This document shows, piece after piece, positions 7,204-15,337 of a DNA stretch of 64,000 nt. A program made the position numbers and the translations under genes. Position 1 is the stretch's first letter, and each line of letters opens with the position of its first letter. The DNA comes from CAKZNE01 sp963976435. GTDB lineage: Bacteria; Bacteroidota; Bacteroidia; Flavobacteriales; Schleiferiaceae. The DNA lies in assembly GCA_963976435.1 (NCBI GenBank), contig CAXBKQ010000006.1, positions 1 to 64,000 on the forward strand, given 5' to 3'. Under the pieces are notes generated by a model. It did no database searches and had not been told where the DNA came from. It saw only the letters and a program-made list of their open reading frames with translations.

Positions 7204-7259
7204 AAAAAAAATCCGCCAATTTGCGCGTGCTTTTCAACAGAGGCGTGGCGGATGTTATT
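7204..7259 (-). ncRNA. Candidate small RNA or attenuator upstream of Abi_2
   Basis: On the minus strand a -7 element is followed within about 10 nt by the perfect 8-bp stem ATCCGCCA (7253-7246) / TGGCGGAT (7218-7211), a 27-nt loop and seven U residues (7210-7204), ending only five bases before the Abi_2 ATG. The expected product is a terminated transcript of about 55 nt, with read-through giving the Abi_2 mRNA. The long loop can form an extra CGC/GCG pairing, and a 5' AACA could pair with UGUU in the loop as a pseudoknot. Structured RNAs upstream of Abi_2 genes (the abiF RNA motif, as I recall it) have been described. Whether this is one needs a covariance search. Confidence 0.5.
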
Positions 7260-7263
7260 AATG

Positions 7264-7295
7264 CAAATATACCGCAATATTACGTTACGTGCAAA
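7264..7295 (-). promoter_or_regulatory. Promoter of the Abi_2 leader RNA
   Basis: TTTG (7295-7292), 20 nt, then TATATTTG (7271-7264) on the minus strand matches the Bacteroidota consensus exactly. The start would be near 7259. Confidence 0.65.
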
Positions 7296-7304
7296 TTTGC
7301 ACGT
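7287..7304. promoter_or_regulatory. 18-bp perfect palindrome overlapping the Abi_2 promoter
   Basis: ACGTGCAAATTTGCACGT is fully symmetric and covers the -33 element of the Abi_2 leader promoter. A dimeric repressor bound here would silence the unit. The binding protein is unknown; the element's own repressor is a candidate, but no matching site is seen at its own promoter. Confidence 0.5.
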
Positions 7305-7472
7305 CTTTTACAAAACGCTACACAATCCTAGTCTTAATAAGGGTTTTAGGCGCCCCTGTTTCTTTAAAAATTATTTTGGAAGTATGGTTTCGCGACAATC
7401 AACGGTAAAAATGACGTCAAAACAACCTTAAATGGGGCATTAAAAAATAAATTTTAGTTGCCAAAAAAGGAT

Positions 7473-8789
7473 CTATTGTATAATCTTCGAAATAATGATC
7501 TTTAAGACTGCATCTAACTCCGAAAGCTCTAGCCCTCCCTGGTAATTTCTACTTATTGAACTATTAGCATGACCTTGAATTGTTTCAAGGTACAAATCAG
7601 ACACCTTTAATTTTCCAGCGATAGTCCTAAAAGCAAATCTCGGCGATTTAGTTCTAATGGCCTTGGCTATTTTAAGCTCTTTTTTCATGGACTGAAGAAA
7701 CCTATAGTAATTGGAAAGTTCCCATTTATATTGCTCCGGAAATTGATCTGGAGATTTTATGAATGAAAAAATCCTTTCGTTTTCCATATTTCCATATTGC
7801 TCAATTATTTTCATTGCTTCAGGCACTAGAATATTATTTACTACAGGACCGCCGTTTTTCTCGTGCCGGTTTTTATACCGCTGGAATCGGACTCTGCCGT
7901 TTTTAACATTCTCCCACTTTAGCCTTGAAACATCTATAAAATCATGGCCCCCAATAAAAATCTGCAATAAAAACAGATCTCTTTTTCGAACCGCAATGGC
8001 TCTGATTTTTTCATTTCTGGAATTTTCACAGTTGTAGTTTGATATTTTTTTAAAATCTTCTGCATCCAAATAATCTTCAGGGATTTCCTTTGCCTTTGAG
8101 GACCTGTTTTTCGGAAAATTACCGATAATTGGATCCTGAGTTTTATCCAATCCAATAGATGGAATATTCTGAGCCTCTCGATAAACGGTTCTCAGGTTTG
8201 TAAGGTAAGCTGCAACCCCTCCATTTCCGCAACCCCCCTTGATTTTAAAAGTTTTAAATCGCTTTACCCAATCATAGTCAATATGATGTAGGCTAACATC
8301 ACCCCCTCCAATAAACTCGGTTAGATACCGCTTCATAGCAATGTAAGCATCAACTGAATATCCTTCAATTGCCTTATTCTCTATAACTTTATCATAAAAC
8401 TCTAACAAACCAACAAATTGTTGGGATTTTAATTCCTTCAGCTCTGCTTCCAGCTGGGCTATTCTAACTAGTTTCGAGGATTCGCTTTTAAGGCCATCCT
8501 TGATAATTAAAAAAGAATCTTCCAGGGAAAGATTGTTTTCATTGCAATGAGCCACTTCTTTTATTAATCTTTCCCCGCGTTCTGAAAGCACCCTCAATAA
8601 AAATCGATAATCAGAGTGATTTCTATTAGGTAGATTTGAAATAAAATCCCATTCTTCCTTTTCAGAAAAATAGGGTTGGGCCAAATATTTATATTTTCTA
8701 TTCTTGGAAATCCGAATTTTTACATTGTAACCTTTTTTAGATCGCCTCCAGGAAGTACCAAGAATAATTTTTGCAGAAAGTCTTCCCAT
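7473..8789 (-). CDS. Tyrosine recombinase / integrase
   Basis: A 438-residue integrase of the type seen in Bacteroidota phages and integrative elements. An N-terminal arm-binding region (1-60) and a helical linker with a coiled coil (about 105-123) precede the core-binding domain (125-215) and the catalytic domain (240-438). Visible catalytic residues are Arg384 (KSPRFAFRT box), His407 (QGHANSS box) and Tyr416 (SRNYQGG). The first catalytic Arg is not obvious: the box reads IFIGGHDFIDVSRLKW, where Arg is common after the Gly, and HxxR is KSPR. Such changes occur in active relatives. It lies beside the tRNA gene, so the tRNA 3' end is the probable attachment site. Confidence 0.85.
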   Translation of the reverse strand: MGRLSAKIILGTSWRRSKKGYNVKIRISKNRKYKYLAQPYFSEKEEWDFISNLPNRNHSDYRFLLRVLSERGERLIKEVAHCNENNLSLEDSFLIIKDGLKSESSKLVRIAQLEAELKELKSQQFVGLLEFYDKVIENKAIEGYSVDAYIAMKRYLTEFIGGGDVSLHHIDYDWVKRFKTFKIKGGCGNGGVAAYLTNLRTVYREAQNIPSIGLDKTQDPIIGNFPKNRSSKAKEIPEDYLDAEDFKKISNYNCENSRNEKIRAIAVRKRDLFLLQIFIGGHDFIDVSRLKWENVKNGRVRFQRYKNRHEKNGGPVVNNILVPEAMKIIEQYGNMENERIFSFIKSPDQFPEQYKWELSNYYRFLQSMKKELKIAKAIRTKSPRFAFRTIAGKLKVSDLYLETIQGHANSSISRNYQGGLELSELDAVLKIIISKIIQ

Positions 8790-8832
8790 TTTTAAAATGC
8801 TTAAACAATATTAAAACATTCACCCTGAAAAA

Positions 8833-8855
8833 CGGTATAAATCGGTATAAATCGG
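8833..8855. repeat. Tandem 10-bp repeats upstream of integrase
   Basis: CGGTATAAAT occurs twice in tandem (8833-8842, 8843-8852), followed by a third partial CGG. It lies between the integrase start and the presumed attachment site, where integrase arm-type or excisionase sites are expected. Confidence 0.4.
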
Positions 8856-8902
8856 ATTAATAAATAAAATCCAACTACGGGAATGAAATAGTATAAAAAC
8901 AA

Positions 8903-8927
8903 GAAACCCCGCATTTCGCGGGGTTTC
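8903..8927. terminator. GC-rich hairpin downstream of the tRNA
   Basis: A perfect 10-bp stem GAAACCCCGC / GCGGGGTTTC with loop ATTTC lies 6 bp beyond the tRNA 3' end. It probably terminates or protects the tRNA transcript. A strong U-run is lacking on the tRNA strand. Confidence 0.5.
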
Positions 8928-8933
8928 AAGCTG

Positions 8934-9007
8934 TGGGCCCAGCTGGGCTCGAACCAGCGACCAAATGATTATGAGTCATCTACTCTAACCAACTGAGCTA
9001 TGGGCCC
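8934..9007 (-). tRNA. tRNA with anticodon CAU, probably tRNA-Ile2
   Basis: A 74-nt cloverleaf. The acceptor stem GGGCCCA/TGGGCCC, the D-arm AGCTCAGTTGGTTAGAG, the anticodon stem GATGA/TCATT with loop CTCATAA, and the T-arm GCTGG-TTCGAGC-CCAGC are all intact; CCA is not encoded. The anticodon CAU fits Met or lysidine-modified Ile2. The region TTGGTCGCTGGTTC after the anticodon stem is like the tRNA-Ile2 (ileX) sequence of enterobacteria as I remember it, and unlike elongator tRNA-Met. Ile2 is therefore favoured. The 3' end faces the integrase gene, so this is the likely integration target. Confidence 0.9.
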
Positions 9008-9061
9008 GAAAGGGCTGCAAAAATAGTTTTTTTTCAAAAACCAAAAAGGATTTTTAATAAA

Positions 9062-9090
9062 AACCCCGCAGTATTTTATACTGCGGGGTT
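9062..9090 (-). terminator. Terminator of the 1657-residue T9SS protein gene
   Basis: A 13-bp stem AACCCCGCAGTAT / ATACTGCGGGGTT with loop TTT lies 27 bp after the minus-strand stop and is followed by TTTTTA on that strand. Confidence 0.75.
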
Positions 9091-9116
9091 AAAAACATAT
9101 TCAATATGCTCTAAAT

Positions 9117-12100
9117 TTAATTCAACATCAACCTTCTAGTGATATTTAAACCTTCTCCCGTTATTCTTAGAGTATAAACTCCAGAAGCCTTATCACCTAG
9201 ATCAATTTTATGATCATCACCAGTAATTAAAGCCTCTCTCTTGTAAACGAGCTTTCCGCTTAAATCCACAATCTCAACATTATATTCTGTGTTTTTCGAG
9301 TTTAGAACTACACTAAATACTCCATTTGAAGGATTTGGAAAAACCTGAACTTTAGCCTCATATTGGTTTTCTATAATACTAATTCCGCCTACTACAACAC
9401 TAATAGTAGTGTCATCAACAGCACCACATCTATCGGTAACAGTAAGGGTAACATCATAGGTACCATTTGAAGTATAAGTTGCTGTTGGATTTACACCGGT
9501 AGCAGTACTTCCATTTCCGAAATCCCAACTGTATGAATCAACATTGGTAGAAGCAGCTGCATCAAAATCTACATCAGCATCCGTTAAGGTAGGACTCACT
9601 TGCAGTATAGAAAAATTCGCCCATAAAGGACCAATTGAATCCGTTTTAAAACTGAAAGGTCCAGCCATCGGACTTGCAGAACCAGAACAGCTGTCCAGAA
9701 CATAAAAATCATAATCCTCATCCATACTAAGTGAGCTTAAGGTAAGTGGACTAGACACTCCAGCCATTATTGTTCCACCACCACCTAAAGGTGCAAATCC
9801 TTTTAAGCCGTATAAAATTGTAGAGCTTGTAGCATTTACATCACTAGTCCATGAAATATCAATTTCATCACAGTTGGCATTCGCTGCGGCTAAATTGCTT
9901 GGAGCATTGCAAACCGAAGCTGGATCTTGAATTTTAACATCATCAATAACATTAGCTCTACCGTAAAGATCTATTCCTTCAAAAGCAATTTGTAATGTGG
10001 CAGAACTTGCATTTATAATAACTGAATCTTTGGTCCAAACTGAAATATTAGTAGAGTCTCCCCATGCCCAAATCCAAGGGTCATTTGGGCTTATTCTATA
10101 ATATACATTGGTATAGTTTTGATCTCCTGCCCAATCTTCCTGGCCAAACCAAAAACTAAGCTCTACAGTTGCCAAATTAGTAACATCGATAACCGGGCTG
10201 ATAAACCTACTTACATGTGGGCCACCTGAAGATGAGGTAAATTGCGCATTATTAGAACCAGAATAAGCCTGGATTATTGAACCTCCAGTAGATCCATTGG
10301 CAATGGTCCAATCCTTTGTTCCAGTAATTTGGCTTTGACTCCAACAATCAGATGTGCTGGTTTCAAAATCCTCAAAATAAGGGGCAACAAATGAATTACA
10401 TTGTGTAGTAAAACAAATTGGTCCAATGGTATCGGAAAAACCAGTAGCACATTGTTCTACGATATAAACACAATAATTTGTGGAAGCACTAAGGCCATTT
10501 AATACCAAACTATCATTGTTTGAGCTCAAAACAGTTCCTGCTGAAGCTGCTTGATTTCCAAGGGTGTAAATAAGCGACCAAGATTGGGAAGCAGGGTCTC
10601 CGGCGGTCCAGCTTACCAGGGCACTATCCAGACCAATTTGATCTACAACAATAGCGCTAGGGCTAGTACAGTTTGCTGGAGACCTAACCTCAAAATGATC
10701 AATAAAAAAGTCATTGTCATTTGGATCATCAAGAGTGGAACCTGCATAAAGTCCAAATCTCACATAACCGCTATAACCTGTAAGTGGCACAACAATATGC
10801 TCTCCGGCTGCATCAACAGTATCACTTGCATCTGCTACCCATAGCGCATTGGCCTTATCCCAACTAGCACCATTATCAGTAGAAATAACTAAAGCTAAGG
10901 TATCATCGCTTCCAAAATATCCTTGGGTACTTTGATTCCAAACCGTTACTGCAGCATCAAATTCTACTTGTAAATTGGGGATACTTGGGTCTAAATAAAT
11001 CGAAGGTGAAATCAACCATTCAAATTGATTGGCGGTATAAATATTAGCTTTTTGCCCATTCTGACCTCCTCCAATATTTAGGAAATTATCAAAGGTCCAA
11101 GAAGAAGCACCAGAAGTGAAAACGGTGTTGGAAGTTAATTTACCGTCCGCTTCAAGCCATGCAAATGGAATGGCACTTAGATCAAAATCATTCAAATAAT
11201 TTGTAGTAAAAGCAGTGATAAAGGTGAAGGGTCCTGAGAGGGTACTCACATCACCTAGTCCACAACTATCTCTTACATAAAAATCGTAGGCTGTGCCTCC
11301 GCTTAGACTCGAAATAGCTAGGGTATCATTACTTGCTATTAGCTGGGTTCCTACACCAGTATTTGGTGTAAATCCCGCCAAGCCATATTCAAGTTCAAAA
11401 AATGCTGCTCCCCCACCTGTCCAAATTAAGGAAGCAGAATTGGTGGTTAATAGACTTGGATCTATCCCTAAATTTGTGGGTGCCTGACAAGTAACTGGCG
11501 TACAGAAAGTAAATGGGCCAATCCAATCAGAACTACCATCAACACCACAAGTATCTTGAATATAAACATCATAACAAGTATTGGCTAAAAGACCAGTAAG
11601 GGTGTCAGATGGGCTCGTATTAAAAATCAAATTACCGGTACCAGTACCTTGGGTAAATCCTATTGGTCCCCATTCTATATTGCTATTTCCGCTATAAGAG
11701 GTCCAATTGATAATTGCTGTAAAAGGGCTAATTTCAGATATACTATCAAATAGAGGAGAAGGACAAGCCGGTGCTTCACCTAGTACAAATTGATCAATTG
11801 CAATATCTGATCGAAAGTCTGGCCCTCTTATTCCTCTAAATCTAATTTGAATAGTATCACTAGTTCTGCTTAGATTATCTATGTTTACTGCAGCCTCAGA
11901 CCAGGTAGAAGCACCTGAGCTGTGTTGCTGTCCAGAAATTGACCAAACGGCATCTTGCCAAGCTTGACCATCCCAAAAATCCACATCCAATTTTCCCATA
12001 TCAGAACCATACATATGGTATCTGAAAGTTAAATATGGACTGCTTAAAGGACTAATATCTACACTTGGAGATAGAATATAGGCTGAATCTCCATTGCTTC

Positions 12101-14090
12101 CAGTTGTTGCTTCTGTATACACATAATTTCCACTTCCTGAAAAATCGTTATCAGGACCAGTGTTTCCAGAGGTAGTAGTACCGGTCTCTACTTGCCATCT
12201 AAATCCACTATTTGGATTTACTGTCCAGCACGGGTCGTATGTAGTAATTGCAGCCCAAGAAGTGCCATCAAAATCCTCTGTATAAGGAGCTGTAAAAGGA
12301 GCACAATTTGTTTTAAAACTTTGAACCGAAGAAAATACACTAAAACCACCTCCATTTGAAGAGCAATCAGATTGTAGGTAAAATTCATAAACCGTATTCG
12401 GGTTTAATCCATTGATAACAAGGAATGTGTCTGTTACCGAAATGCTAGTTCCACCACCACCTTGGCTATAAGGCGCAGGACCGTATTCTAAATTAAATGC
12501 TGCTTCGGAAGAAACCCAATTTACTAGAACAGAATCCGAACCTATTATTGGAGTAGAAATAAGAGTCGGCACAGCGCAAGCCGGTGGTACTCTAACTTGG
12601 AAATTATCTACAAAAAAATCATTGTCAGCATTGCTAACCGTTGATTCAGCATAAAACCCAAACATTACAATTCCAGAATAGGCTGATAAATCTGCAACAT
12701 AGTGCTGTCCATTTCCATTTGGGATATTATCCGCGGAACTGAGTTCAACTAATGTATTAGACCTATTCCAAGTTGCGCCTCCATCGGTTGAAATTACTAA
12801 TCTTACAGTGTCGTCAGCCCCCATACTGGCTGTAGTTGTGCCATTCCAAGGGGTAAGGGCAGCGTCGAATTCTACTTGGTAACTAATACTACCGTTTCCT
12901 AGATCAATTCTTGGACTAAACATCCATTCTTGTACTCCCGTTCCGTAAATATTAATTTTTGCTGCACCTGTAGTACCGTTATTGCTCATTCCATCTTCAG
13001 TCCAAGCCGAACTTGTTCCTGTAATATTAGACGGTTCCCCAATAAAGCCTCTTGCTTCGCTAAAATCAGCACCTGGATAGCCTCCGATATAGTCTTCTAA
13101 ATAAGGAGGAGCGTAAACAGTTGTACCGGCATATGGTCCTGACCAATTACTTTGATTAGCAGGCCCACAATATTCACTGATATAAAACTCATATGTGGTT
13201 CCAAAATTTAAATCTCCTACACGCAGAGTTCCAACATTCGTTGTATCGTAATTTGTGGTAGGGCTACCCTGTGTGAAACCCGCTGGGCCCCAATTCACAT
13301 ACCATGGACCAGCGCCTTGTCCGGCCCAATTGATGGTTAAACTATCTCCGGTAATTTGAGAAAAGGAAATAAAAGTGGGTGAAGGGCATGACGGCGGAGT
13401 AAATCTGAAAAGCTGGCCAGTTACCACAGAATCAATATTTGCGGTTTCAACTTGATTAGAAGTTGTAACACTACCTGAGTTTATTCCTGATAAGGAAAGA
13501 AAGGTGTTGAGCCCAGTAAGGCCAATTGATGCCGTTGGGGAGTTTGGTGTTTTAAGATTGTTATCATAAATAAATTCAATCTCATTGCTCGTTTCATAAA
13601 GTTTCACTTGGAAGGAAACAGTTGAATCAGAAGAAAGCCAATTCCACTCGTAGTTTAGCCATTCGAAGGTAAATACCCTGTTTGGCGCAACACCGCTGAG
13701 CTCAAAATTAGCTTTGGAAGCAGCGTTTGGAGCGCTACCATCCAAATCATCCCAAAGAGGAGCTACTAAAGGTCTAGACGTAGCTCCAATACCATCTAGA
13801 TCATTTCCATGATTGGTGGGTGAGCCAGGGTTAAAAGAAATAAATCCATTTGGAGATGCCGCTATTGTATCATAGGCAATACCTTCAAAGAAAAAATCAA
13901 AACCAATTCCCACTATAGCTGTACCTCCATCTGCTTCAATGCTTGGCACATTGGTAGCTGATGGCCCGAGAGGACTAAAGGTATTACCGTTTGAAATTGT
14001 TAAGGAGTAATCTCCGGCTTGTGCCGAAGCAAAATTTGTTGAGACTAATAGGCATAAAAAGCCCAGCCCAAATTTTATGAATCGCTTCAT
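9117..14090 (-). CDS. Large secreted multidomain T9SS cargo protein (FN3/MAM-like/PKD)
   Basis: A 1657-residue exported protein. It has a signal peptide (cleavage near ASAQA, residue 25) and a series of fibronectin-III-like units with a recurring Y-G-P-x-G-F-x-x-G-x-G motif, each ending with Y..YI.D.CG. These alternate with jelly-roll (MAM-like) modules recognised by SPS.DI..L..P.L.F and DNFQVR or DHFEVR endings. A PKD domain follows (SYSWDFGNGSTATG). The last 80 residues are a type-A T9SS sorting domain (VFPNPSNG, then SGVYTLRI). It is probably surface-attached or secreted and may act in adhesion or matrix formation; no enzymatic motif is seen. It is monocistronic, and lies outside the mobile element on the far side of the tRNA. 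Confidence 0.8.
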   Translation of the reverse strand: MKRFIKFGLGFLCLLVSTNFASAQAGDYSLTISNGNTFSPLGPSATNVPSIEADGGTAIVGIGFDFFFEGIAYDTIAASPNGFISFNPGSPTNHGNDLDGIGATSRPLVAPLWDDLDGSAPNAASKANFELSGVAPNRVFTFEWLNYEWNWLSSDSTVSFQVKLYETSNEIEFIYDNNLKTPNSPTASIGLTGLNTFLSLSGINSGSVTTSNQVETANIDSVVTGQLFRFTPPSCPSPTFISFSQITGDSLTINWAGQGAGPWYVNWGPAGFTQGSPTTNYDTTNVGTLRVGDLNFGTTYEFYISEYCGPANQSNWSGPYAGTTVYAPPYLEDYIGGYPGADFSEARGFIGEPSNITGTSSAWTEDGMSNNGTTGAAKINIYGTGVQEWMFSPRIDLGNGSISYQVEFDAALTPWNGTTTASMGADDTVRLVISTDGGATWNRSNTLVELSSADNIPNGNGQHYVADLSAYSGIVMFGFYAESTVSNADNDFFVDNFQVRVPPACAVPTLISTPIIGSDSVLVNWVSSEAAFNLEYGPAPYSQGGGGTSISVTDTFLVINGLNPNTVYEFYLQSDCSSNGGGFSVFSSVQSFKTNCAPFTAPYTEDFDGTSWAAITTYDPCWTVNPNSGFRWQVETGTTTSGNTGPDNDFSGSGNYVYTEATTGSNGDSAYILSPSVDISPLSSPYLTFRYHMYGSDMGKLDVDFWDGQAWQDAVWSISGQQHSSGASTWSEAAVNIDNLSRTSDTIQIRFRGIRGPDFRSDIAIDQFVLGEAPACPSPLFDSISEISPFTAIINWTSYSGNSNIEWGPIGFTQGTGTGNLIFNTSPSDTLTGLLANTCYDVYIQDTCGVDGSSDWIGPFTFCTPVTCQAPTNLGIDPSLLTTNSASLIWTGGGAAFFELEYGLAGFTPNTGVGTQLIASNDTLAISSLSGGTAYDFYVRDSCGLGDVSTLSGPFTFITAFTTNYLNDFDLSAIPFAWLEADGKLTSNTVFTSGASSWTFDNFLNIGGGQNGQKANIYTANQFEWLISPSIYLDPSIPNLQVEFDAAVTVWNQSTQGYFGSDDTLALVISTDNGASWDKANALWVADASDTVDAAGEHIVVPLTGYSGYVRFGLYAGSTLDDPNDNDFFIDHFEVRSPANCTSPSAIVVDQIGLDSALVSWTAGDPASQSWSLIYTLGNQAASAGTVLSSNNDSLVLNGLSASTNYCVYIVEQCATGFSDTIGPICFTTQCNSFVAPYFEDFETSTSDCWSQSQITGTKDWTIANGSTGGSIIQAYSGSNNAQFTSSSGGPHVSRFISPVIDVTNLATVELSFWFGQEDWAGDQNYTNVYYRISPNDPWIWAWGDSTNISVWTKDSVIINASSATLQIAFEGIDLYGRANVIDDVKIQDPASVCNAPSNLAAANANCDEIDISWTSDVNATSSTILYGLKGFAPLGGGGTIMAGVSSPLTLSSLSMDEDYDFYVLDSCSGSASPMAGPFSFKTDSIGPLWANFSILQVSPTLTDADVDFDAAASTNVDSYSWDFGNGSTATGVNPTATYTSNGTYDVTLTVTDRCGAVDDTTISVVVGGISIIENQYEAKVQVFPNPSNGVFSVVLNSKNTEYNVEIVDLSGKLVYKREALITGDDHKIDLGDKASGVYTLRITGEGLNITRRLMLN

Positions 14091-14353
14091 TATTTAAGGA
14101 ATTAGAGTTAGTACTTCAAAGGTGAACAAAAAGTGAGAGTATTCCTATTAATAAATATCAGCCCCCATCTAAAAAAGAATTACAAGCTTGTATATCAGCA
14201 TCTTAATGTTTTCTTAATTATTTATTTAACATTTCACAGATAGAAAAACTAGGTGTTTTTGAATTATTTTCTCCTTTTTACAATTAAAAATTGGGAAAAG
14301 AAATTTTTAAAAAATCCGTGGACACTCATTACCTTGCCCAAAATTTTAGAACT

Positions 14354-14968
14354 ATGATTAAAAATCTAATCTTCGATTTCGGTGCAGTTTTACTTCCTAT
14401 AGATACAAGTAAAACCAAAAAGGCACTAAGCGAATTAGGTGCATTGGATTCGCTGAAAGAAGAAGTGGAAGTTTTTAATCAATATGAAAAGGGTGAAATA
14501 AGTAGCAAAGAGTTTGAAAAGGCTTTGCAAGCTCATTTCTTTAGGAAGGTTTTTTTAGATGATATTGCTAATGCATGGAATGCTTTAATTGATAGTAAAA
14601 TACCCGAAGAATCTATTAATTTATTGAAAAGATTAAAAGGTGAATACCGCATTTTTCTGCTGAGTAATACCAATGAATTACACATTAAAGCAATCAAAGA
14701 AAGAACGGGGATTTTTTCTTATTCAAATTTTATCAAACAATTCGAGAAAGTATATTATAGCTTCGAAATCAATAAGAGGAAACCCGATGCGGAGATATTC
14801 GAATTTGTTTTAGAAGAAAATGAACTCCAAGCGGAAGAATGCTTTTATATTGATGACTCTAAACAGCATATTGCTACCGCCGAAAAAATGGGAATCCAAA
14901 CTTGGTTATTCCATCCTGAAGAAGATAATATCAACGATCTTGGCAAAGTTCTATCAAAACTCCATTAG
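14354..14968 (+). CDS. HAD-superfamily hydrolase
   Basis: About 204 residues from the ATG at 14354; an upstream in-frame TTG at 14291 would add 21 unconserved residues and is not favoured. HAD motifs are in order: motif I FDFGAVLLPID, motif II LLSNTN, the conserved Lys in NKRKPD, and motif IV YIDDS. The helical cap between motifs I and II marks subfamily IA. The second motif-I Asp is replaced by Gly, as in many YihX-like sugar-phosphate phosphatases (DxGxV). The substrate is unknown. The 3' end overlaps the convergent epimerase gene by 38 bp. Confidence 0.8.
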   Translation: MIKNLIFDFGAVLLPIDTSKTKKALSELGALDSLKEEVEVFNQYEKGEISSKEFEKALQAHFFRKVFLDDIANAWNALIDSKIPEESINLLKRLKGEYRIFLLSNTNELHIKAIKERTGIFSYSNFIKQFEKVYYSFEINKRKPDAEIFEFVLEENELQAEECFYIDDSKQHIATAEKMGIQTWLFHPEEDNINDLGKVLSKLH

Positions 14969-15335
14969 TAGTTTTTGGCTGTAAAAATGCTACGAGCTTA
15001 TTATCTGCCCCTTCTTTTGGTTCCTTGTTTATTAGGGCAAAGCCTTCCGCTTCCAACCTTTGCATTTCTGAATAAATATCATCCACGGCGAAGGCTATAT
15101 GATGTATTCCTTCGCCCTTTTTTTCTATGAATTTAGCTATGGGACTATTTTCATTTGTAGCCTCCAGCAATTCTATTTTATTAGGACCTACTTCAAAGAA
15201 GGAAGTTTTCACTCCTTCACTTTCCACGGCTTCTATTTTGTAATGAGCTTTTCCAAAAAGGCTGGCAAATAAAGAGTTGGAATCATCAATATTCTTTACT
15301 GCAATTCCAATATGTTCAATTTTTTCCATTCCCAT
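14931..15335 (-). CDS. mce: Methylmalonyl-CoA epimerase
   Basis: A 134-residue glyoxalase-fold protein that interconverts (R)- and (S)-methylmalonyl-CoA in the propionate/succinate route. It has two beta-alpha-beta-beta-beta repeats with metal-ligand positions visible: IEHIGIAVKN at the start (His), IELLE (Glu), GIHHIAFAV in the middle (His) and LIELCQ at the end (Glu). Length and spacing match the family. The start may be Met1 or Met3. It is 2 bp downstream of the ABC exporter gene and probably co-transcribed with it, though the functions are unrelated. Its end overlaps the convergent HAD gene. Confidence 0.9.
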   Translation of the reverse strand: MGMEKIEHIGIAVKNIDDSNSLFASLFGKAHYKIEAVESEGVKTSFFEVGPNKIELLEATNENSPIAKFIEKKGEGIHHIAFAVDDIYSEMQRLEAEGFALINKEPKEGADNKLVAFLQPKTTNGVLIELCQDR

Positions 15336-15337
15336 TT

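Larger units (their letters stand above)
1..8933. mobile_element. Right part of an integrated phage-like element with defence cargo
   Basis: The interval holds a phage-type early operon, a divergent CI-like repressor, accessory genes with abortive-infection domains, and a tyrosine integrase whose start lies about 145 bp from the 3' end of a tRNA gene. Integrase next to a tRNA 3' end is the classical arrangement for site-specific integration. The right boundary is therefore placed at the tRNA 3' end (8934). The left boundary and the second attachment site are outside the window, and no second copy of the tRNA 3' end is seen inside it. Structural phage genes are not visible here, so it could be a prophage, a phage satellite or an integrative element. 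Confidence 0.65.

Noticed and set aside
7171..7431. Rightward 86-codon open frame across the Abi_2 leader
   Set aside because: It crosses the start of the Abi_2 gene, the promoter and the palindrome, has no recognisable domain, and its composition is unlike neighbouring proteins. The region is better explained as regulatory.
8903..9090. Two similar GC-rich hairpins around the tRNA as a duplicated attachment core
   Set aside because: They share only the common terminator core AACCCCGC/GCGGGGTT, have different loops and arms, and do not contain tRNA sequence. Terminators are a simpler explanation.
14291..14353. TTG start of the HAD hydrolase
   Set aside because: HAD proteins begin a few residues before motif I; the ATG at 14354 gives MIKNLIFDFG, the usual layout.
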